A DNA stretch of 10,586 bases from JBBRSC01 sp038245795. GTDB taxonomy: Bacteria > Actinomycetota > Acidimicrobiia > Acidimicrobiales > Microtrichaceae. Below are positions 1 to 6,070 of this stretch, in pieces. The position numbers and the translations under genes were made by a program. Under the pieces are notes generated by a model. That model ran no database searches, was not told the DNA's origin, and worked only from the letters and a program-made list of their open reading frames with translations. The DNA lies in assembly GCA_038245795.1 (NCBI GenBank), contig JBBRSC010000105.1, forward strand, positions 1-10,586. Reading direction: 5' to 3'. The first letter of the stretch is position 1. The number at the start of each line of letters is the position of its first letter.

Positions 1-885
1 ATCGGTGAGCTGATCGAGCCCGTCAACGCGAATGATGCCGTACTGGCGGAAGACGTCGCTCATGACCCGGTCGTTGCCGGTGAGATGACCAGTGTGGGAT
101 TGCGCCATCGAGGCACCCGAATCGGTGCGACCCACCTTCACGCACACGATCGGCACCCGTGCGCGTGCGGCGTGATCCGCGGCGAGCTGAAGCGTCCGAC
201 CATCGGCGAAACCCTCGATGTAGGCGGCGATGGCACCGGTGGTCGGCTGTTCGGCGAACCAGCGGATGAAATCGGCCGATTCGAGATCCACTTCGTTGCC
301 GGTCGGCGCCCAATGACTGAGGCGGACACCGAGCTCCTGGCTCTGGAAGACCGGTCGACCTTGATGACCTGACTGGGTGATCAGGGCAACGGCCGGACCG
401 TCGAGGTCGTCGCGAAACGTCTCGAAGGCATTGAGGTTGGTATTCGGTCCGAGCAGATGGATGTCAGAACGTCGAAGCAGATGCTCGAGTCGGCGCTGCA
501 ACCTGGCCCCGGCGGCACCGACCTCCGCGAAACCGGCGCCGAAGATCACGGCGAATTTTGGTGATCGTTCCATGAGCGACTCGAACATCTCGACGGAATC
601 GCCCACCAGGATCACCGCCAGGTCGATGTCGCCGTCGACCGTGTCGATCGACCGATGACACGCCACATCGTCCAGCATGTCGAGGCCGCGATTGACGGGG
701 ATCACCTCGGCGCCGCGTCGCTCGCCCCAGGCTCGGATCTTTCGCCACATGGCGCTGTTCGGACGGCCAGCGGTGTCGCTGGCACCGATGACGACGATCC
801 GTTTCGGCGAGAAGAACGCGTCGAGATCGAGCTCTCGCATTCGGGTCGGTCGCCCCATCAGATCGAATTCGTCTCCCCGGATCAT
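1..885 (-). CDS. ADP-forming acyl-CoA synthetase (CoA-ligase alpha-type domains), 3' end outside window
   Basis: Open for 295 codons with no stop, running off the left edge, so this is the N-terminal part of a family whose fused alpha+beta forms are usually about 700 residues. It resembles the NDP-forming acyl-CoA synthetases, which make acyl-CoA plus ADP and phosphate through a phosphohistidine. Visible features: a Rossmann CoA-binding core starting VVIGASDTAGRPN (31-43), LLGPNTN (144-150), ITQSGHQG (169-176), GNEVDLESADF (196-206), and the loop KVGRTDSG...SHTG (250-266). H264 in SHTG is the expected phosphorylated histidine, by analogy with the GHAG loop of succinyl-CoA synthetase. GPNTN replaces the more common GPNC/S in the nucleotide-proximal loop. 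The start is uncertain: ATG at 885 lacks a Shine-Dalgarno, and in-frame ATGs at 858 and 840 (MRELDLDAFFSP) are also plausible. It lies 49 nt downstream of the ABC-F gene and is probably co-transcribed. The substrate cannot be told. Confidence 0.88.
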   Translation of the reverse strand, partial: MIRGDEFDLMGRPTRMRELDLDAFFSPKRIVVIGASDTAGRPNSAMWRKIRAWGERRGAEVIPVNRGLDMLDDVACHRSIDTVDGDIDLAVILVGDSVEMFESLMERSPKFAVIFGAGFAEVGAAGARLQRRLEHLLRRSDIHLLGPNTNLNAFETFRDDLDGPAVALITQSGHQGRPVFQSQELGVRLSHWAPTGNEVDLESADFIRWFAEQPTTGAIAAYIEGFADGRTLQLAADHAARARVPIVCVKVGRTDSGASMAQSHTGHLTGNDRVMSDVFRQYGIIRVDGLDQLTD

Positions 886-934
886 GGGGGGGAATCTAGT
901 CGTGCCACGAGTGAGCCGACTCCCGAAATGGGGA
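886..934 (-). other. Short intergenic gap between ABC-F gene and acyl-CoA synthetase
   Basis: This 49-nt same-strand gap has no convincing promoter or terminator. It holds an 11-bp perfect dyad, TCGTG-C-CACGA at 900-910, whose one-base centre is too tight for a hairpin, so if it matters it would be as a protein-binding half-site pair. A run of seven G (plus strand) sits immediately next to the synthetase ATG and leaves it without a Shine-Dalgarno. The dyad may be chance at this GC content. Confidence 0.25.
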
Positions 935-2971
935 TCAGCCGCCAGCCAGTTCCAGCGCGTCGGCCGCCGCCATCCAGGTGTCCATCGCGGCTGATGCACC
1001 GTCCTTGGCCAAGCCGAATTCCGTGGCAAGTTCGGTGGCGCGAGCAGGGTCGTTGTAGACGGCTGGATCTGCGAGTTGGCGATTGAGTTCCGCAACTGCC
1101 TCCTCAGCTTTTGCGAGCTCGCGCTCAGCTTTCGACACCGCTTTTCGGAGGTCCTTGGTGTTGGCGCTCCGCTGTTGACGAACCTCCGCCTCGGCGCGCT
1201 TGTCGCCAGGAGACTTCTTTCCAGCGTTCGCCGAGTTGGTCGTCGAATGGGTCGCGCTCGAAGTGTCGTTTCTCTTTGAGGTCTTACTCTTCGACGCCGC
1301 TGCCGATCGCTGCTTCGGCGCAGCAACCCGGGACGGCGACGAGGAGGCACCCGCGGATCCGCCCTCGAAGCTCGGCGACAGGATCTTTTCGTCGACTCCC
1401 GGGTGCAGCACCGCGCGGCCGTCGCGTACCTCGAGCAGATCGTCAGCCACGGCGCGGATGAGATGCCGATCGTGACTGACCAAGAGGACCGTTCCCGGAT
1501 ACGCCGTCAGCGCGTCTTCGAGGACGTCGCAACTCGGGAGATCGAGATGGTTGGTCGGCTCGTCGAGGATGAGCAGGTTCACGGGATTGACGAGACACAT
1601 CGCGATCGCGAGCCGTGTCCGCTCTCCGCCCGAGAGATCACGGATCTTCCGCTCGGCGGCATCGCCCGAGAACCCGAACGACCCCAGCACGGTACGAAGA
1701 TTTCGACCCTTGGGTTGAACGTGGCTCGACGCCGCCGCACTGAACTCGACGATGACGGTTCGGTCCATGTCGAGCGCTTCGACCTGGTGCTGTGCGAAAT
1801 GCGCCACGTCGACGTTGTTGCCCAATTCCGATGTCCCCACCATGGGGGCGAGTTCTCCGACGATCAGCTTCAACAAGGTTGACTTCCCCGCGCCGTTCGG
1901 CCCCACCACGGCCAGCTTCTGGCCTCGTTCGACCACGAGGTTCACGTCGCTCAGGACGGGTTCACCCCCGTAACCAACCGTGGCGCCGTGAACATCGACA
2001 ACGACCCGGGCCGACCGTTGCGGCTCGGGAAAGGCATAGCGGGCGACCAACTCGGGCTTCTGTGGGACGACGATCTTTTCGAGTTTCTCCATGGTCTTGA
2101 TGCGGCTCTGGACGGCCTTCGCCTTGGTCGCCTTGTACCGGAAACGTTCGATGAACTTCTCCTGGCGCGCCATCTCACGGGACTGCTGATTCGCGGCCGA
2201 TTCGATCTGAGCGATGCGTTCCTCTCGCTGCACGACGAACTCAGCGAAGCCGCCCACGTACTCGGCCGTCGTGCCGCCGGCGAGCTCGATGACGCGGGTG
2301 GCGACGTTGTCGATGAAATCGCGGTCGTGGCTCACGAACAGCACGGCACCCTCGTAGTTGCGGAGCGTCTGTTCCAGCCACGACACACTGTCGGTGTCGA
2401 GGTGGTTGGTGGGCTCATCGAGGATCAGCACGTCAGGGACCGAGAGCAGCAACCGCGCCAAGGCCGCCCGCATTCGCCATCCGCCTGAGAGCGACGTGAA
2501 CGGTCGATGGACGTCGGCATCGCGGAAGCCCAACCCGAAGAGAATCCGGTACGCCGATGCCTCGATCGAATACCCCCCGATGCTCTCGTAGCGGTGTTGC
2601 GCTTCGCCGTAGGCCTCGAGGAGCTTGTCGTACTCGGCTCCGGTGGCAGTCGCCATGGATTCGGGGAGATGGCGGAGTTCTGCTTCGAGCTGCGCCAGTT
2701 CGGCGTGTCCGGCGAGCACTTCCTCGATCACGGTTACCGTTGGATGGTCGGTCAACTCTTGGGGGAGATACCCGATCTGGCAGCCCTTGGGGCGGTTCAC
2801 GGTGCCCGAATCCGGTGGATTGATACCAACCAGGATCTCCATGAGGGTGGTCTTCCCGACGCCATTTCCTCCTACGAGTGCCGTGCACTGACCCGGGGTG
2901 AGACGAATCGACACATTGGAGAACAGGGTTCGGGCGGCATGGGACAACGACAGGCCCGAGGCGGAGATCAC
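935..2971 (-). CDS. ABC-F family ATPase, YheS/Uup-like ribosome-associated protein
   Basis: 678 residues with two ABC ATPase domains in one chain and no membrane segments, the layout of ABC-F proteins, which bind the ribosomal E site and assist translation or protect ribosomes from antibiotics. Domain 1: Walker A GGNGVGKT (34-41), signature LSGGW (161-165), Walker B VLILDE (181-186) plus PTNHLD, switch H215. Interdomain linker (about 245-325), charged and helical, includes FIERFRYKATKAKAVQSR; this is the tRNA-contacting segment in the family. Domain 2: GPNGAGKS (357-364), LSGGE (446-450), LLILDE (466-471), H500. Then a Ser/Ala/Lys/Thr-rich linker (about 531-595) and a C-terminal coiled coil (about 596-675) of YheS/Uup type. 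All ATPase motifs look intact. The start is GTG at 2971, giving V/M-ISASGLSLSH as in relatives; GGAGGG abuts this GTG with no spacer. A housekeeping translation role is more likely than resistance, but the sequence does not settle it. Confidence 0.93.
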   Translation of the reverse strand: MISASGLSLSHAARTLFSNVSIRLTPGQCTALVGGNGVGKTTLMEILVGINPPDSGTVNRPKGCQIGYLPQELTDHPTVTVIEEVLAGHAELAQLEAELRHLPESMATATGAEYDKLLEAYGEAQHRYESIGGYSIEASAYRILFGLGFRDADVHRPFTSLSGGWRMRAALARLLLSVPDVLILDEPTNHLDTDSVSWLEQTLRNYEGAVLFVSHDRDFIDNVATRVIELAGGTTAEYVGGFAEFVVQREERIAQIESAANQQSREMARQEKFIERFRYKATKAKAVQSRIKTMEKLEKIVVPQKPELVARYAFPEPQRSARVVVDVHGATVGYGGEPVLSDVNLVVERGQKLAVVGPNGAGKSTLLKLIVGELAPMVGTSELGNNVDVAHFAQHQVEALDMDRTVIVEFSAAASSHVQPKGRNLRTVLGSFGFSGDAAERKIRDLSGGERTRLAIAMCLVNPVNLLILDEPTNHLDLPSCDVLEDALTAYPGTVLLVSHDRHLIRAVADDLLEVRDGRAVLHPGVDEKILSPSFEGGSAGASSSPSRVAAPKQRSAAASKSKTSKRNDTSSATHSTTNSANAGKKSPGDKRAEAEVRQQRSANTKDLRKAVSKAERELAKAEEAVAELNRQLADPAVYNDPARATELATEFGLAKDGASAAMDTWMAAADALELAGG

Positions 2972-3026
2972 CCCTCCATGATGCCAGCCCGCTCAGACTC
3001 CTCCGATTCGGGCCGATTGGACATCC
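2972..3026. promoter_or_regulatory. Divergent intergenic region between ABC-F and propeller/kinase genes
   Basis: These 55 nt separate two divergent start codons, so promoters for both directions must lie here or inside the opposing coding regions. I see no clear -35/-10 pair for either strand. On the minus strand, ATG at 2979-2977 opens a three-codon frame (ATG GAG GGG TGA) whose stop overlaps the GTG start of the ABC-F gene; its GGAGGG also serves as the only Shine-Dalgarno-like sequence for that start. On the plus strand the sequence before ATG 3027 has only a weak purine stretch (GATTGGA). The regulatory role is inferred from geometry alone. Confidence 0.35.
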
Positions 3027-4514
3027 ATGGATTCGACGACCGACGGGTTGACGCTGGTGGTGCGCGCCACGTCCGACGGTTTCGATGCCTCCTTGGAACA
3101 GGCCGGCACGGTGGTGGCATCGGCCGTGGTGGACGCGTGGTCGGACCCGGTAGCGACGGGGCGTCGGCTCGCAGCCTGGCTCGACTCGACGGGTACTGCA
3201 CCGCGCTCGGCGGTCTTCATCCCGGGGCCTGACGGCCCCGAGTCGGCGCCGGTGTTGGGCGGGAGATGGCCAGTGTTTGTGGCGACTTCAGGAGCCGCAG
3301 CCAGCCTCGAGAACGTTGCGGCGGCTCGCCTCCACGATCGCTCAGAGGGGAGTAGCTTGCGGGCAACACGGGTCCTCGTGGTGGCGGCGATCGTTGTTGT
3401 GACGCTCGTCGGGGGAATCCTGGCGTTCGTCGCGACCCGCCGTACGGGAACGGACGCGGTCATCGCGGTGCCCACGACAGCGATGGGCGGAGAGGCAACG
3501 ACGTCGTCGGCGAAGCGGGGCGCTGATCCACGTACCGCCAGATCAACAGCTGGCGTGCTCCGATGGAGCCTTGACGGCGACACGTCCTGGTCGTCGCCGG
3601 CGGTTGCCGGTGATCTCGTTGTTGCCGGCCAGCCGGACTCGAAACTGGTCCAGGCCGTCTCGGCGCGCACCGGTGCCGTGCTGTGGTCGCAGGGACCCGG
3701 ACCGATCGTGGGGCGCCCGCTGATCGCTGACGGCGTGCTCTTCTTTGCGGGATCGGCGGGGGAGTACTCGGCGGCCGACGCGGGAACCGGAGCACGGAAG
3801 TGGAGCCAGAAGATCCAGGGCGAGCCGTTCGGACTGCCGGTCGTGACGACCGACGCCATCATCGTGGGCACAGCTGACGGGTGGGTGGTCTCGATGGATC
3901 GCGCGTCGGGCGCGGTCCGTTGGCAGGTCGAAGTATCCACGCAGATCCGCGGTTCGCTGGTGGCATCCGATGCCATGGTGTTCGTGGGTGAAGCGAGCGG
4001 GACCCTCATCGCCCTCGATGCTGGCACCGGGGCAACCCGTTGGTCGGCACGCATTGGGTCGACCATGGTGTGGGGCGCAACGCTCGGCAAAGGATCAGTC
4101 ACTGCCGTCGACTCGACTGGAACCGTCAGTGCTCGGAACGTGGCTGACGGATCGGAGATCTGGAGTGTCGCGCTCGGTGGCGACGTGCAGGCCGACCTGG
4201 CCTCGGGTGGCGACATCGTCGCAGTGCGGGTGGGGGAGTCGCTCATCGGGCTCGATCCGAATCGGGGTGAGCAACGGTGGAACGTCGCGTTGGGCGGTCT
4301 CGGTGCCGCTCAACCGGCAACTGATGGCGTTTCGGTTGCAGTGGTCGGTGGTCGCGGTGATGTGATCTGCGTGGAGATGAGCACCGGTGCGGTGCGTTGG
4401 TCAGTTCCTTCGACGATCGGTGACGCCTCGGGAACCCCTGCGTTCGTTGGGGCCGATTCCAACTCGGTGATCGTGCCGGTGGGGAACGCTCTCCAGACGC
4501 TTGGGGTCACGTGA
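3027..4514 (+). CDS. Membrane-anchored PQQ-type beta-propeller protein, partner of adjacent Ser/Thr kinase
   Basis: 495 residues. Residues 1-115 form a cytoplasmic domain I do not recognise, followed by one strong transmembrane helix (about 116-136, VLVVAAIVVVTLVGGILAFVA) flanked by arginines on both sides. A Thr/Ser/Ala-rich stretch (about 148-172) leads into a C-terminal propeller. Eight tryptophan blade motifs of the form (D/S)xxTGxxxW occur at W180, W220, W259, W299, W339, W379, W418 and W458, spaced 39-43 residues apart, as in PQQ-like/BamB propellers. The propeller should be outside the membrane if the helix is oriented N-in. No PQQ cofactor or dehydrogenase residues are evident, so a binding or sensing role is more likely than an enzyme. 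ATG 3027 is the only reasonable start, since an in-frame TGA lies upstream at 2979. Its stop overlaps the kinase start (TGATG), so the two are co-translated and probably act together. Confidence 0.85.
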   Translation: MDSTTDGLTLVVRATSDGFDASLEQAGTVVASAVVDAWSDPVATGRRLAAWLDSTGTAPRSAVFIPGPDGPESAPVLGGRWPVFVATSGAAASLENVAAARLHDRSEGSSLRATRVLVVAAIVVVTLVGGILAFVATRRTGTDAVIAVPTTAMGGEATTSSAKRGADPRTARSTAGVLRWSLDGDTSWSSPAVAGDLVVAGQPDSKLVQAVSARTGAVLWSQGPGPIVGRPLIADGVLFFAGSAGEYSAADAGTGARKWSQKIQGEPFGLPVVTTDAIIVGTADGWVVSMDRASGAVRWQVEVSTQIRGSLVASDAMVFVGEASGTLIALDAGTGATRWSARIGSTMVWGATLGKGSVTAVDSTGTVSARNVADGSEIWSVALGGDVQADLASGGDIVAVRVGESLIGLDPNRGEQRWNVALGGLGAAQPATDGVSVAVVGGRGDVICVEMSTGAVRWSVPSTIGDASGTPAFVGADSNSVIVPVGNALQTLGVT

Positions 4515-4516
4515 TG
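4511..4516 (+). promoter_or_regulatory. GTGATG stop/start overlap coupling propeller and kinase genes
   Basis: The propeller gene stops at TGA 4512-4514 and the kinase can start at ATG 4514-4516, a one-base overlap; an in-frame GTG at 4511 sits directly before it. No strong Shine-Dalgarno is present (only TTGGGG upstream), so kinase translation probably depends on ribosomes finishing the propeller gene. ATG 4514 is preferred over GTG 4511. Confidence 0.7.
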
Positions 4517-5485
4517 GCACTTCCACTGTCAATTCATGGGTACGAGGTGGTCGAGGTACTGGGTACCGGGACCTTCGCCACCGTGTACCGAGCTCGCGAC
4601 GCTGGTCTCCAGGCCGACGTGGCGATCAAGGTTCTGGCTGACAACTGGTCGCACCACGAGGACGTTCGTCAGCGCTTTGTGGCCGAAGCGCGCATCCTGC
4701 GTCAGGTTGACTCGGATCGCGTCGTGCGGGTCTTCCTGATCGACGAACTCATCGATGGTCGGCCGTATTTCGTCATGACGTGCGCCGATTCGCCGTCGCT
4801 CGAGGAGGTGATCCGCCATCGACGAGAGACCTGCCGACCGTTTCAGCTCCATGAGGTCGCGGCCATCGGATCCGAGCTCGGGGCCTGCCTCGAGGTCATC
4901 CACAATCTGGGCGTGGTCCATCGCGATCTGAAGCCATCAAACATCTTGTATCGGCGCCGTGAACGGAGTGGTCGCCTCGAGATGTTGCTCGGCGATTTTG
5001 GTCTGGCGCGTGACGCCGACCGATCGGCACTCACCATGGCGGCGGGCACGCCTGCCTACATGGCGCCTGAGCAGGCGACGGTCAATGACGAGATCGATGG
5101 GCGCGCCGATCTGTACTCGGCCACCGCCATCATCTACGAGCTGTTGACACTGAAGTCGGCCTTCGATTCCCCCACCGTGTCGACGATCCAGCGAGAAGGT
5201 CGCGGACTGCCGCTGCCAGCGGCGACCTCGCGGGCGGGGTTGTCGGTCGAGCTCGATGCGTTCGTTCGTCGAGGACTCAGCGTGGATCGCTCCGAACGCT
5301 TCCCCGACGCGGCGGGGTGGTCCGCCGCGCTGAGTGCAGCGTGTGCAGCCGTCGATCATGCCGGGCCAGAACTCGCCTCGACCTTCCAGGCGGCGATGTC
5401 CACGCCGGTCGCCGGATGGACTCCGGCTCAACATCGCGCCGTGCGACGCGTCTCGGCCACGTTGGTCCGCGCTCCCTGGTGCTGA
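4514..5485 (+). CDS. Hanks-type serine/threonine protein kinase, soluble
   Basis: 323 residues. A complete eukaryotic-like kinase domain: glycine loop GTGTFATV (17-24), VAIK lysine K39, helix-C glutamate in FVAEARIL (E58), catalytic HRDLKPSN (136-143) with base D138, DFG (161-163), activation segment ending GTPAYMAPE (178-186) with threonines at about 174 and 179 that could be autophosphorylated, and LYSATAIIYELLT in the F helix region. It should phosphorylate Ser/Thr on cytoplasmic proteins and looks catalytically intact. Unlike PknB- or PknD-type receptors, it has no transmembrane segment: the domain ends near residue 275 and a tail of about 48 residues (VDHAGPELAST...LVRAPWC) closes the protein. 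I checked the other frames after the stop for a lost membrane segment and saw none. It is coupled to the preceding membrane propeller gene, which probably supplies the sensor and anchor. It converges with the sigma factor gene. Confidence 0.93.
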   Translation: MALPLSIHGYEVVEVLGTGTFATVYRARDAGLQADVAIKVLADNWSHHEDVRQRFVAEARILRQVDSDRVVRVFLIDELIDGRPYFVMTCADSPSLEEVIRHRRETCRPFQLHEVAAIGSELGACLEVIHNLGVVHRDLKPSNILYRRRERSGRLEMLLGDFGLARDADRSALTMAAGTPAYMAPEQATVNDEIDGRADLYSATAIIYELLTLKSAFDSPTVSTIQREGRGLPLPAATSRAGLSVELDAFVRRGLSVDRSERFPDAAGWSAALSAACAAVDHAGPELASTFQAAMSTPVAGWTPAQHRAVRRVSATLVRAPWC

Positions 5486-5536
5486 TCGAGCGGCGAAGTT
5501 GTTGCGCTCGGCGCAACTCTCGGTGCCGAGAACGGT
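5486..5536. terminator. Convergent intergenic region with two small hairpins, possible bidirectional terminator
   Basis: This 51-nt gap lies between the kinase stop and the sigma-factor stop. It contains a perfect 7-bp stem, GTTGCGC (5501-5507) and GCGCAAC (5511-5517), around a TCG loop, followed by a 5-bp stem CTCGG (5519-5523)/CCGAG (5526-5530). No T-run follows on either strand, so it is not a canonical intrinsic terminator; a weak U-less hairpin terminator, common in high-GC bacteria, is the best reading. Confidence 0.45.
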
Positions 5537-6070
5537 TTACGCGTTCAGGAGGGCTTTGATGGCGTTGCGACCTTCGTGGATGCGCGACTTCACGGTGCCG
5601 ACAGGGCAGTCGATGAGTTCCGAGATCTCCCGATAGTCGAGGCCGGAGATGTCGCGGAGCACCACGGGTTCGCTGACCCGACGGTCGATCTGTTCGAGGG
5701 CTTCGAGTAGATCGATGCGGGTTCCTGCGATCACGCTGGTGCGCGACAACGATTCCTGCTCAACGAGATCGTCGAGCCGTTCTGAGACCTGCTTGAGTCG
5801 TCGATATGTGTCGATGACCGTGTTCGAAACCACCCGGTAGAGCCACGTGGTGAACTTGGATCGGCCTTAGAACTTCGAGATCCGCCGAGAGACCGCAACC
5901 AACGCATCCTGGGCGGCTTCTTCGGCGTCCGAACGATCGGGAAGCATCCGATGACAGCGCGCCACGACATCGGGCTGGATCAGCACGAGGAGCTGATCGA
6001 GGGCCAATGGGTCTCCCGCAGCAGCGAGTACGGCGAGGCGTTCGACCTGCTCAGCATCCTCCGGAGTCAC
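5537..6070 (-). pseudogene. ECF-type RNA polymerase sigma factor interrupted by an in-frame TAA
   Basis: If read through, 177 codons of a small sigma-70-family factor, which would direct RNA polymerase to specific promoters. The N-terminal part (codons 1-67 from GTG 6070) contains region 2 with SDAEEAAQDALVAVSRRISKF. Codon 68 is TAA (5869-5867). The same frame continues GRSKFTTWLYRVVSNTVIDTYRR (region 2.3-2.4), a linker, then region 4 with EALEQIDRRVSEPVV and the helix-turn-helix YREISELIDCPVGTVKSRIHEGR, ending at TAA 5539-5537. Relatives have F(E/Q/R)G at the interrupted point, so a GAA or CAA codon changed to TAA explains it. No other damage is seen. GTG 5833 could restart the C-terminal half, but that piece lacks the core of region 2. 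The start is uncertain: GTG 6070 has AGAGG abutting it; GTG 6091 and TTG 6112 are alternatives. It overlaps the beta-helix gene by 20 nt. No anti-sigma gene is adjacent. A sequencing error cannot be excluded. Confidence 0.85.

Noticed and set aside
3017..3022. TTGGAC as a -35 promoter element for the propeller gene
   Set aside because: It ends four bases before the start codon, so no -10 element or leader could fit in front of the gene.
2993..4246. Long minus-strand open frame (417 codons) opposite the propeller gene
   Set aside because: Composition is Ser/Thr/Ala/Pro-rich with no domain, and the plus strand encodes a clear membrane helix and propeller with motif-level support. Long antisense frames are expected at this GC content.
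5486..5636. Possible frameshift truncating the kinase and hiding a membrane segment
   Set aside because: Neither alternative plus-strand frame after the stop gives a hydrophobic stretch or recognisable extracellular domain, and the sigma gene occupies the other strand.
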